Of a stretch of 64,000 nt of DNA, positions 17,801 to 25,009 are shown piece after piece; within the stretch, counting starts at the first letter, position 1; every line of letters begins with the position of its first letter. The stretch covers positions 1 through 64,000 of the forward strand of contig CAKUYQ010000011.1 of the NCBI GenBank assembly GCA_934717185.1, written 5' to 3'. The notes beneath the pieces were generated by a model. That model had not been told where the DNA came from, made no database searches, and saw only the letters and a program-made list of their open reading frames with translations. Position numbers and translations under genes: made by a program. This DNA comes from an uncultured Bacteroidales bacterium (GTDB lineage: Bacteria > Bacteroidota > Bacteroidia > Bacteroidales > UBA932).

Positions 17801-18549
17801 GTAATAAATGCAAGAAGAACGGTAATCCACCCTAATGCATAATTATAGGAGATGGCATTGGAGAGCCTCTCTTCCAATACAGAGAAAAGGGGTTCCCCAT
17901 TTGTATTATTTACAACAACCCCCTCATCGCTGTTTACAGGTACAATCTTCACCCTTTTATTCTTTGACAGATTAGGATTATTCCTGCTTATAAGTGTTGA
18001 TCCGCTACCCATATACTCCGTTTTTACAAGCAGGGCACTTACAATTTTTGTTCTCCCGGCCAACTGAACATTAACAAGATACCATCCTGTACCCAAGTTC
18101 ACATACTGAAGCTCGCTGCTGCTCAGATAGGCCAAAGGGGTATTAAAATAGTTTTTTGTGTTAAGATAGCTGAGTCTGTACCACAAAGGCAGGATATCTA
18201 CCTCGTCATTTCCTATAGGAAACTGATTCTTCCAAAATTGAAGGGTATCTGAATTGTACCTGTAGATAATCATATCCTCCGGGAAACCTTTAAGATAAGG
18301 CCAACTGTCTGTTGGTGGGGTGTTTTTTACCTCATCTACATAATCATTTAGAAGAGCCAACCGCTTATTTACATTACGCTCTATCCTCTTTACCTCGTTG
18401 TCAATATTATAGACAGGACTCCTTGATATAATCAGCAATAAGGCACAAAAGAGGGTAAGGAGAGCCAAAATAGCCGTTCTGTTCCCTCTGACAAATAAAA
18501 AAAAGTATTTTAAACAGTACAAAAATCTATCTGCAATACCACTCTTCAT
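14875..18549 (-). CDS. Large NtrY-like membrane sensor histidine kinase
   Basis: This 1224-residue kinase has an unusually large sensor half. A first membrane segment near residues 23-42 is followed by an extracytoplasmic region to about 235, a block of about six membrane segments to about 470, a second external region, further membrane segments near 690 and 760, a third external region, and a last segment near 900 that leads into HAMP. The kinase core has the H-box AHEIKNPLTPMRLS with phospho-acceptor H1007, the N-box NLLSNAVQAV, DNGPGV and GTGLGLAIS. The ATP-binding end is complete. No response regulator gene is adjacent, so the partner must lie elsewhere. The signal is unknown. Confidence 0.92.
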   Translation of the reverse strand: MKSGIADRFLYCLKYFFLFVRGNRTAILALLTLFCALLLIISRSPVYNIDNEVKRIERNVNKRLALLNDYVDEVKNTPPTDSWPYLKGFPEDMIIYRYNSDTLQFWKNQFPIGNDEVDILPLWYRLSYLNTKNYFNTPLAYLSSSELQYVNLGTGWYLVNVQLAGRTKIVSALLVKTEYMGSGSTLISRNNPNLSKNKRVKIVPVNSDEGVVVNNTNGEPLFSVLEERLSNAISYNYALGWITVLLAFITMYSFLYNHHKFRFYVMYLIGLVILRLTCIGFGSYLWNYEIFSPMLYADTGLFSSFGGLLLNNMFVFLAILGLFQLRRSIVGKLIFFDRKIANGTGKKGGCGGVKLRKGLLMGGIFVIPLIIVIYIHITLKSLIYNSSIILELYRLDELTLYSCLAYISYGLLFIALLLSLQLTVSSVRRLRRFSLLSYRSTVVFMLVVSLYTLVTVSVCGLNKERERSRMWAGKLSVERDVGLELQLRSVESKIQSDPVIASILVSPESSLNILKNRLDELYLKGMTQRYEIKLNICKPNDVLLYNQGQRMVDCNRYFNEIRQYGTPITDNSNFYFLNNYNGKISYLGVFYYFTPIGVVNLYLEFDSRYAKSMQGYPAQLLNYKQVDNINLPFSYSYGKYIDGRLIAYSGDYNFPTSVDEMEYDVGFSSFKKGKNLFFVDKSITGKIIVITRPVRWVLSYFISFSYLMLFYGGLIFIFLRIRRMNKNVLRIRMPKKSFKRKITYLVTASLVFALICMGAGSIWFSVIFYNENNRLQMEEKLQTVQSTLEEYCKYVGEYTQLNTQDLISTIDRLSSSIQVDINLYDPHGRLIRSTQPELFDKSLISSRINSEAYDKLVHERKRQVQNVERLGELDYYSLYSPILNNQGRLISIVNIPYFVKPSDFRGDLSAVIATIINIYLLLLITAIVGGGMLSKQLSKPLAAISSKMKRMDVSKKAEHIDYKNRDELGLLVGAYNKMVDDLEESTQQLAKKEREHAWSEMARQIAHEIKNPLTPMRLSIQHLISMKQRNIAGWENKFEDVANSILEQIEILSNTASEFSSFAKFYFEESIEINLYTLLEEQKILFDTHDDIRISFVHDTDEAMVFARKGQIIRVIVNLLSNAVQAVEANGGGYVKISLKQERGGYRVSFEDNGPGVKPNDVDKLFKPNFTTKSSGTGLGLAISQNIIDQSGGEISYCRSEFGGANFSFFLPMAALRIREEVEK

Positions 18550-18582
18550 ACTCTCTAAATTTTAATTTCTGCTTCACGTATC

Positions 18583-19053
18583 TCATTTGTGATGATAAGG
18601 TTCCCCTTTAATTATGGTACATGCCCTGTAGAGCTGCTCAAGAAAAATAACCCTTATAATCTGATGTGAAAAGGTCATTTTAGACAAAGAGACAAGTCCG
18701 TTTGCCCTGTCATATACCTCTTGGCTGAATCCGTAAGCTCCCCCTATAACAAAAACCACATCTCGGCCGGCCTGCATATACCCCTCCATCTTTTCTGCCC
18801 ACTTTATAGAATCATACTGAATACCCCTCTCATCCATAAGGATAAGCGTATCATTAGCCTTTACACTTTTTAATATAAGTGTACCCTCCTTTTGTTTTAT
18901 CTGTTGAAAAGACAATGCCCTTGCATTTTTCAGTTCGGGTATTTCAACTCTTTGGTAATTAATATAAAACCCCAATCTTTTCTCATACAGGCACAGCCCC
19001 TCTTCAACAAACGGAAATGTGGTCTTTCCTACTGTTAACAATGTGAATTTCAT
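18583..19053 (-). CDS. rlmH: 23S rRNA (pseudouridine1915-N3)-methyltransferase
   Basis: RlmH methylates pseudouridine 1915 in helix 69 on the assembled ribosome using S-adenosylmethionine. The chosen ATG gives 156 residues starting MKFTLLTVGKT, the normal start and length; a start 45 bases upstream would add a hydrophobic, non-conserved leader. The SPOUT-knot signature VFVIGGAYGFS and the C-terminal LEQLYRACTIIKGEPYHHK in two parts are intact. It is divergent from the DUF4783 gene and 33 bases upstream of the sensor kinase gene. Confidence 0.96.
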   Translation of the reverse strand: MKFTLLTVGKTTFPFVEEGLCLYEKRLGFYINYQRVEIPELKNARALSFQQIKQKEGTLILKSVKANDTLILMDERGIQYDSIKWAEKMEGYMQAGRDVVFVIGGAYGFSQEVYDRANGLVSLSKMTFSHQIIRVIFLEQLYRACTIIKGEPYHHK

Positions 19054-19061
19054 AGCAGACA

Positions 19062-19091
19062 CAAATGTAATTAAAAATATTAATACCTTTG
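19062..19091. promoter_or_regulatory. Divergent -7 elements for rlmH and the DUF4783 gene
   Basis: On the minus strand TACATTTG (19062-19069) would start rlmH transcription only a few bases before its ATG. On the plus strand TACCTTTG (19084-19091) would serve the DUF4783 gene with a leader of about 90 bases. Neither has a clear -33 TTTG. Confidence 0.45.
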
Positions 19092-19189
19092 CACACATAA
19101 GAGCAGCATTGATTGTGCCACACAGTTACAGTTAATGGCTTGTTTTTTGTACAGCTCGCGTGAGTTTTACCACAAATAGTGACATAAAG

Positions 19190-19579
19190 ATGAAAAGATT
19201 ATATATATACATACTGCTTACATTTCTGTCTCTGCCGCTTTTTGCTCAACAGGAAAATGATGTTTTTGTCCCTATAGGAAAATATATCCAAAACGGAGAT
19301 TTTCAAAAACTATCTGCTTGGTTTGCAAGCAATTTAGAGCTTGAAATTTCTGGTAGTGTAAATGATTGCAGCAAGACGCAGGCTACTCAGATAATGAAAG
19401 ATTTCTTTATAAAATACCCTCCAAAAACCTTCTCCATAATTCATAAAAGTGGAAAGGCCCCTATGAAATATGCCATAGGAACGCTTACCACAGAATCTGA
19501 TAATTTTAGAATAACCCTTTTTGTAAAAACAGATACAAACGGCAATTTTGTACAACAGTTACGAATAGAGAAGGAGTAA
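19190..19579 (+). CDS. DUF4783 secreted protein
   Basis: The 129-residue product starts with a signal peptide (MKRLYIYILLTFLSLPLFAQ, cleavage expected after Ala-Gln) and continues with the conserved DUF4783 blocks: VFVPIGKYIQNGDFQKLSAWF, split around GDFQKL, then NDCSKTQA and the C-terminal QQLRIEKE. The fold resembles NTF2/SnoaL-like small alpha-beta barrels, and members are exported in Bacteroidota; the function is not known. An upstream ATG at 19160 would add ten residues before the signal peptide and is less likely. Its stop codon is followed directly by an intergenic repeat element. Confidence 0.85.
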   Translation: MKRLYIYILLTFLSLPLFAQQENDVFVPIGKYIQNGDFQKLSAWFASNLELEISGSVNDCSKTQATQIMKDFFIKYPPKTFSIIHKSGKAPMKYAIGTLTTESDNFRITLFVKTDTNGNFVQQLRIEKE

Positions 19580-19687
19580 CGTTGGCGTTGGCGTTAGCGT
19601 TTTTTAAAGTACAGAGGGTAAAGAGAGGAAAGAGGGTAAAGAGGGTATGAGAGTAAAGAAAGCTAAAGCCAATGCCAATGCCAAAGC
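19580..19687 (+). repeat. Composite intergenic element B
   Basis: The element starts with CGTTGGCGTTGGCG right after the DUF4783 stop codon, has a run of six T, then six 9-bp units at 19609-19661 (one of 8 bp; ending GTAAAGAAA), and closes with GCTAAAGCCAATGCCAATGC to 19687, which can pair with the first arm. It lies between convergent genes and may end transcription. Confidence 0.85.
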
Positions 19688-19697
19688 TGATAAATGG

Positions 19698-20954
19698 TTA
19701 CGGAATAAGGCCTTTTAAGAAGTCTTTATAATATTCATCTGATCTCACGCTATCCATCTGTTGTCTGTACCTCTCGCCTACCGCCTTGAAGTCCTCTAAA
19801 TATTTCTTATCCAAAGGTTCGGCAGCCGGGCTGTCCATCTTTAAAGGATTTATCGGGGTGCCGTTTCTGTAGACTCTAAAATCCAAGTGAGGACCTGTTG
19901 AAATACCCGTACTTCCAACGAATCCTATAACCTCACCCTGATTCACCCTTTTTCCTGTAGCAAGTCCTTTAGCAAACCCTTTAAGATGCATGTACGATGT
20001 CGTATATATCTTGTTATGCTTAATCTTTATGGTATTACCGCCGCCATTTGTCCACCCCTTAAAGATCACCACTCCGTCTCCAATAGACATTACAGGGGTT
20101 CCGGCCGGCGCAGCGTAATCAACGCCTGTGTGTGGACGCACAATTTTAAGTACCGGATGCTTCCTTGCGTATGTAAAGCCCGAACTGATTCTTGTAAAAC
20201 GCAAAGGAGCTTTAAGGAAGGCCTTTTTGAGACTCTCCCCTGTTTCGTTCCAATACATGGCTCCGCGATCCTCAATCTGATAACGCACCGCCGGATAGAC
20301 CTTTCCATTATGAGAGGCAACAGCATAATACAGGTCTCCTATATCCAAAAGTTCATCCTTATAGGTCAGCTCATCGTAGAGAACCTCAAAGCTATCCCCT
20401 TTTTGCAACCCCGAAAAATCTATTGTCCAAGCAAATATATCCTCTAACTTTATTGCAAGTATTGCCGGCACTCCGGCTCTTTTCATATCTAACCACAATG
20501 ATGATTGGATATCTATTTTAGCCACCCGCTTATTTGTAACTATATCCTTCTCAACAACACTTACAAAGAGCGAGTCTTTGAGTCCCATTACAACATGAGA
20601 GAGTCTGTCTTTCTCATATACAAAAAAACTTGGAGACAGTTCTAAGCTATCCCCTGTTCTCCTGTAAAAGAACTCATATTCGTTGCCTACCTTTATCTTC
20701 TTTACATCAAACTTATCTCCGGCTATTGATATAAGTTTCTGAATAGTCTGTTGGTCTACCCCCGCATCGTTCAACAATGTACCAAACAGATCACCGTTAC
20801 CAATATCCGATATTGATATTTCATAATCACCTACAGGTATTCCATATTGAAAAACTGTATCCTTTTCGGTTACAACAGTCTCCTCTACAAGTTGCTGATT
20901 ATTATTACAGGCAAAAAACACCATAATCAAGGTTATTAACACCAACTTATTCAT
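19698..20954 (-). CDS. M23 family metallopeptidase, lipoprotein
   Basis: The 418-residue protein begins with a lipoprotein signal (LITLIMVFFAC, Cys16 as lipidation site). An OapA/LysM-like middle region is followed by an M23 (LytM) peptidase domain in the last 170 residues. HTGVDYAAPAGTPV supplies H275 and D279 of the zinc site. The second half-motif is GPH356LD358FRV, where the canonical HxH is HxD. Such enzymes cut peptidoglycan cross-bridges, or regulate other hydrolases when degenerate. It is transcribed away from mraZ and ends against the convergent repeat element B. Outer membrane or periplasmic location is inferred. Confidence 0.88.
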   Translation of the reverse strand: MNKLVLITLIMVFFACNNNQQLVEETVVTEKDTVFQYGIPVGDYEISISDIGNGDLFGTLLNDAGVDQQTIQKLISIAGDKFDVKKIKVGNEYEFFYRRTGDSLELSPSFFVYEKDRLSHVVMGLKDSLFVSVVEKDIVTNKRVAKIDIQSSLWLDMKRAGVPAILAIKLEDIFAWTIDFSGLQKGDSFEVLYDELTYKDELLDIGDLYYAVASHNGKVYPAVRYQIEDRGAMYWNETGESLKKAFLKAPLRFTRISSGFTYARKHPVLKIVRPHTGVDYAAPAGTPVMSIGDGVVIFKGWTNGGGNTIKIKHNKIYTTSYMHLKGFAKGLATGKRVNQGEVIGFVGSTGISTGPHLDFRVYRNGTPINPLKMDSPAAEPLDKKYLEDFKAVGERYRQQMDSVRSDEYYKDFLKGLIP

Positions 20955-21041
20955 ATACTACTCTTTACAGACAATAAAAATTTTCAAACCCAGTTTGTAA
21001 GCATAAAGATAGAGCAAAAAAAGCAAACTGTTGATAACTTT

Positions 21042-21081
21042 GTGTAAAAAAATGTAAAAAAGTGTAAAAGTATAGAAAAGA
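21042..21081 (+). promoter_or_regulatory. 10-bp direct repeats, candidate MraZ operator
   Basis: GTGTAAAAAA (21042-21051), ATGTAAAAAA (21052-21061) and GTGTAAAAGT (21062-21071) form three tandem units with an exact 10-bp period; a fourth, ATAGAAAAGA, is degenerate. They lie just before the -7 element of mraZ. MraZ of other bacteria binds short direct repeats spaced by one helical turn in its own promoter. Confidence 0.6.
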
Positions 21082-21086
21082 ATACT

Positions 21087-21094
21087 TAATTTTG
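21087..21094 (+). promoter_or_regulatory. -7 element of the mraZ/dcw promoter
   Basis: TAATTTTG matches TAnnTTTG exactly and lies 31 bases before the mraZ ATG. The expected -33 position falls inside the 10-bp repeats and has no TTTG. A second match, TAACTTTG at 21035-21042, lies further upstream. Confidence 0.6.
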
Positions 21095-21125
21095 CAGAAC
21101 CCCCAAAATATCCAAAAGAACGACA

Positions 21126-21572
21126 ATGGCAAAATTCATTGGTGAATATAGAGCTAAGATAGATGACAAGGGCAGAGTGGTATTCCCCTCCGCTTTTAAG
21201 GCTGTGCTCTCTTTGTCGGGAAGCAACTTATTGGTAATCAAAAAAGATCTGTTCGAGGATTGTTTGGAGATGTTCACATACGAGCAGTGGGAGAAGGAAT
21301 CGGACATGGTCAAATCCAGATTGAACTTTTTCAACAAAGAGCATGCACTGTTTTGGAGGGAATATATGAGGAACAGAGCCATTGTAGAGCCGGATGGAAA
21401 ATTGGGAAGAATCTCTATTCCAAAACATCTTCTATCTCAAATCGGAGCGGACAAAGAGCTTGTATTTGCCGGCAACGATCATAAGATTGAGATATGGTCC
21501 GGTGAGAAATATGATGCCGGAAAGATGGATGGAGCAGACTTTTCTCAATTGGCACAAAAGATTTTGGGTTAA
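21126..21572 (+). CDS. mraZ: Transcriptional regulator MraZ
   Basis: MraZ is the DNA-binding regulator at the head of most division and cell wall clusters. The 148-residue protein has two AbrB-like halves, each with a GRVVFPSAFK- or GRISIPKHLL-type DNA-contact loop (about residues 17-26 and 93-102). It forms ring-shaped oligomers that bind direct repeats in its own promoter; candidate repeats lie at 21042-21071. The gene is followed 18 bases later by rsmH, the canonical order. Length is normal. Confidence 0.96.
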   Translation: MAKFIGEYRAKIDDKGRVVFPSAFKAVLSLSGSNLLVIKKDLFEDCLEMFTYEQWEKESDMVKSRLNFFNKEHALFWREYMRNRAIVEPDGKLGRISIPKHLLSQIGADKELVFAGNDHKIEIWSGEKYDAGKMDGADFSQLAQKILG

Positions 21573-21590
21573 AGTTAAATCTATTTTGAA

Positions 21591-22499
21591 ATGAGCAGCT
21601 ATCACAATCCGGTTTTGCTACACCAAAGTGTAGACGGGCTTAACATAGAGGAGCACAAGGATGGGGTCTATATAGACGCCACTATGGGCGGAGCGGGACA
21701 TACTGCCGAGATACTCAAAAGATTAGGCCCAGGCGGAAAGCTCATCTCTTTTGATCAGGATGCAGACGCCATAGCCAATGCACCTAAAGACAGCAGACTT
21801 ATTGCGGTACACAACAACTTCAGATTCATTGAAAATTTTGTTCAATTCCTTAATGTTGGCAAGGTAGATGGGATACTTGCCGATCTTGGGGTCTCCTCAC
21901 ACCAGTTCGATACAGAAGAAAGGGGGTTTTCATTTAGGTTCGATGCGCCATTGGATATGAGGATGAACTGTGCAGAGGGGATTAATGCCGAAGACATAAT
22001 AAACAGCTACGAGGAGGAGGAGCTGGCCAAAATATTCAGAGAGTGGGGCGAGATAGAGAATCCCGGGAAGGTTGCCGGTGTCATCTGCAAGGCACGCTCC
22101 ATGAGCCCCATAAAGACAACAGAGGAGTTAGTAAACACTGTATCCAAGTTCTTTAACGCACAAACGCGGCATAAATTTTTAGCCAAGCTGTTTCAGGCGT
22201 TAAGGATAGAGGTCAACCATGAGATGAGTGCATTGGAGGAGTTTCTTACGGCAACCGGGAAGGTTTTGAAAAGCAAAGGAAGGCTTTCTGTAATTACCTA
22301 CCACTCGTTGGAAGACAGGTTGGTAAAGAATTACATGAAGACAGGAAACTGTAGCGGAATCGCCATAAAGGATTTCTATGGAAAGATAGAGACCCCTTTT
22401 AAACTCGTTAACCGTAAGCCTTTGCTTCCCGACAACAACGAACAGATGGAGAACAACAGAAGCAGAAGTGCCAAGCTGAGAATTGCTGAAAAGATATAG
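21591..22499 (+). CDS. rsmH: 16S rRNA (cytosine1402-N4)-methyltransferase
   Basis: RsmH (MraW) methylates N4 of C1402 in the ribosomal P site. The 302-residue protein shows YHNPVLLHQSVDGL at the start, the SAM-binding IDATMGGAGHTAEIL, DGILADLGVSSHQFD with the catalytic Asp-Leu-Gly region, and AKLFQALRIEVN / VITYHSLEDRLVK near the C-terminus. Length and gene position between mraZ and ftsL are typical. Confidence 0.97.
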   Translation: MSSYHNPVLLHQSVDGLNIEEHKDGVYIDATMGGAGHTAEILKRLGPGGKLISFDQDADAIANAPKDSRLIAVHNNFRFIENFVQFLNVGKVDGILADLGVSSHQFDTEERGFSFRFDAPLDMRMNCAEGINAEDIINSYEEEELAKIFREWGEIENPGKVAGVICKARSMSPIKTTEELVNTVSKFFNAQTRHKFLAKLFQALRIEVNHEMSALEEFLTATGKVLKSKGRLSVITYHSLEDRLVKNYMKTGNCSGIAIKDFYGKIETPFKLVNRKPLLPDNNEQMENNRSRSAKLRIAEKI

Positions 22500-22511
22500 A
22501 AAAACAGTAAA

Positions 22512-22850
22512 ATGGAGGAAAACAGTAAAAACCAAAAGAAAGCCACATTCACATTTTCTTCCCTTCTAAGGGGGCAGATAGTGAAAGATGTCTTGGGCAG
22601 AGACATCTGGTTTGTGTTATATATTTTTCTCATTATCATTCTGTATATATCAATAAATCTTGGCGTAGAGAAGACTCAGATTACAATAAGAAAAAACCAG
22701 CTCGAGCTTAAGAACCTAAAGGCGGAATATACAGGAAAAGCTGCCCGGCTACAGTCTCTAAGCAAACGAGGGGAGGTTAAAGAGAGACTTGAAAAGCAGA
22801 ACTCAACACTTATAAACCCGGTGTCACCACCTATAGCACTTGAAAGATGA
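22512..22850 (+). CDS. ftsL: FtsL-like cell division protein
   Basis: This 112-residue bitopic protein has a cytoplasmic N-terminus of about 35 residues, one membrane segment (FVLYIFLIIILYISINLG, about residues 36-53) and a periplasmic coiled coil rich in Lys, Leu and Glu. That matches FtsL, which bridges FtsI/FtsW with FtsQ in the divisome. Sequence similarity in this family is low, so the call rests on topology and on its place between rsmH and ftsI. It overlaps the ftsI start by four bases (ATGA). Confidence 0.85.
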   Translation: MEENSKNQKKATFTFSSLLRGQIVKDVLGRDIWFVLYIFLIIILYISINLGVEKTQITIRKNQLELKNLKAEYTGKAARLQSLSKRGEVKERLEKQNSTLINPVSPPIALER

Positions 22851-24991
22851 AAGAGATAATCACAAAAAGAATAAAATGGTTTTTCGCAATCTACTTTATC
22901 TTGGTACTTATAGTTGTTGGGAAGGTTATAAAGTTGCAATACTTCTCCCCTACAGAGATAAAGGCGGAGGATATTGCATACAGAGTTGAAACGGTTGATG
23001 CCATAAGAGGTGACATTCTTTCACGCGACGGCAGACCTATTGCCACCTCCATACCTTTTTACAAGGTAAGGATAGATTGCGTTGTACCAAGTAAGGATGT
23101 ATTTGACAACAATGTAGCGGAATTAGGCAAGTCTTTGGCGGCTTTCTTCAAAGATAAAAGCGCTGCCCAATATACAAAAGAGCTTAAACAGGCAAGAAAA
23201 GAGGGTAAGAGATATAAAGCATTGGGTAACAGACTTGTTGACTACCCGGAACTGATGGAGATAAAGAAATTCCCCATCCTCTCCTTAGGCGCTAACAGGG
23301 GAGGTTTGATTGTTGAAGAAAAATATAAAAGGAAACACCCTTACGGAAGACTCGCATACAGGACCATAGGGTTCATCAACACAGAGGGTGTTAGTGTTGG
23401 CATAGAGGGCAGTTGCGATTATTACCTTAAAGGGGAACCAGGACAACAGAAGATACAGAAGATGCTCGGCGGGGAGTGGAGACCGGTTAACAGCGATCTT
23501 ACCATTGAACCAAAGAACGGTTGTGACATTAAAACTACCATAGACATAGATATGCAGGAGGCTGCAGAGAAGGCTCTTAGGGAGCAGCTTGCAAAGGGAC
23601 AGGCTGTAGAGGGTGCTACAGCTATCGTAATGGAGGTAAAGACAGGTGCCATACGTGCAATCGCCAATATGAAAAAGGGGAAGAACGGCAGTTATGACGA
23701 ATCTTATAACTATGCCGTGGGAGATGCAACAGAGCCGGGCTCTGTCTTTAAACTTGTTACATTGGTATCTCTATTGGAGGACGGTTACGTTACCTTGGAT
23801 TCACCGATTGATGCAGGCAACGGCAAATGGAGCTATGGAGGACATACCTATTCAGATGTTACCCCGGGAGGATACGGGTTGGTAACAGTAAAAAAGGCTT
23901 TTGAGAAATCTTCAAACTGCGCCTTTGCAAAACTTGCTGTTGAATATTATTCAAAAGACCCAAAGAAATTTACAGACAGAATCCAGAGTATGAAGGTTGG
24001 AGAACGATTTAATTTAGACATACAGGGAGAGGCACGCTCTGTAATATATACACCTACATCTCAGATGTGGTCTGCGACAAGTCTCCCCTCAATGGCCATA
24101 GGCTACGCCACACTGCTTACGCCACTGCATACTCTTACATTTTATAACGCAATAGCCAACAATGGGGTAATGATGAAGCCATACTTTATTGAGAGCTATC
24201 AGGATCACGGAAAGATCATAAAAAATTTTCCTCCAACAGAGATGAGCGGTTCAATAGCATCTGAGCGGACCATAAAGGCTGCGCAGGAGGCAATGCGCGG
24301 AGTTGTAGAGGAGGGTACAGGCAAATCTATGAAGACCCTGCCGTTTAAGGTTGCAGGCAAGACAGGTACAGCCCGTATGGCATTCCCCGGGGGCGGTTAT
24401 GAGAGGAACGGGCGCAGAAGATACCAGGCTTCATTCGCCGGCTTCTTCCCTGCAGACAATCCAAAATACAGTGCTATTGTAATCCTCTACTCCGAGCCTA
24501 TTGTAGGTAACTTTTACGGAGGTTCACAAGCAGGCCCTGTCTTTAAACAGATTGCAAATCATATATACTCTTCGAGCAGGGATTGGGGCAAGCCTGTCTG
24601 CGGGAAAGACTTTACCTTGGACACACTCTCAACAGAGAAGGGAATGCCTGTAATATCAAGCGGGAAAGCAACGCAGGATATTGCAGCGCTTGAACAGTTG
24701 CCTGCCAAGGGAAAGAGCAGCATAATGGAGAGTATGAAGAGAAAAGATTGGATAACACTATGCAGGGACAGCAGCAGGAATATTACCATTAAGGAGTGTC
24801 ACAATAGTGATGAGTTGCTGTGCAATGTGGTTGGAATGGGACTGAAAGATGCTATATATATTTTGGAGAATCAAGGGTACAAGGTAAGTTTTGACGGGCA
24901 CGGAAGGGTAGTTTCCCAAAATCCCGCAGCAGGAAGTGGCATAAACAGAGATTCGATATCAACAGTGGTACTTAAACTTGAATACAATTAA
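22847..24991 (+). CDS. ftsI: Division-specific transpeptidase FtsI (PBP3) with PASTA domain
   Basis: FtsI cross-links septal peptidoglycan. The 714-residue protein has one N-terminal membrane segment (residues 10-30), a PBP dimerisation domain with RGDILSRDGRPIATS, and a transpeptidase domain with active-site S299 in SVFK, S355-S-N, and K505-T-G. A PASTA domain (about residues 650-712, ending VVSQNPAAGSGINRDS...VVLKLEYN) is fused at the C-terminus, as in many Bacteroidota homologues. It overlaps ftsL upstream and precedes murE by 18 bases. Confidence 0.96.
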   Translation: MKEIITKRIKWFFAIYFILVLIVVGKVIKLQYFSPTEIKAEDIAYRVETVDAIRGDILSRDGRPIATSIPFYKVRIDCVVPSKDVFDNNVAELGKSLAAFFKDKSAAQYTKELKQARKEGKRYKALGNRLVDYPELMEIKKFPILSLGANRGGLIVEEKYKRKHPYGRLAYRTIGFINTEGVSVGIEGSCDYYLKGEPGQQKIQKMLGGEWRPVNSDLTIEPKNGCDIKTTIDIDMQEAAEKALREQLAKGQAVEGATAIVMEVKTGAIRAIANMKKGKNGSYDESYNYAVGDATEPGSVFKLVTLVSLLEDGYVTLDSPIDAGNGKWSYGGHTYSDVTPGGYGLVTVKKAFEKSSNCAFAKLAVEYYSKDPKKFTDRIQSMKVGERFNLDIQGEARSVIYTPTSQMWSATSLPSMAIGYATLLTPLHTLTFYNAIANNGVMMKPYFIESYQDHGKIIKNFPPTEMSGSIASERTIKAAQEAMRGVVEEGTGKSMKTLPFKVAGKTGTARMAFPGGGYERNGRRRYQASFAGFFPADNPKYSAIVILYSEPIVGNFYGGSQAGPVFKQIANHIYSSSRDWGKPVCGKDFTLDTLSTEKGMPVISSGKATQDIAALEQLPAKGKSSIMESMKRKDWITLCRDSSRNITIKECHNSDELLCNVVGMGLKDAIYILENQGYKVSFDGHGRVVSQNPAAGSGINRDSISTVVLKLEYN

Positions 24992-25009
24992 ATTAAAGGA
25001 GGATGGTTT

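Noticed and set aside
19054..19098. Longer rlmH start adding 15 residues
   Set aside because: The extension is not part of the family, and a -7 promoter element lies inside it.
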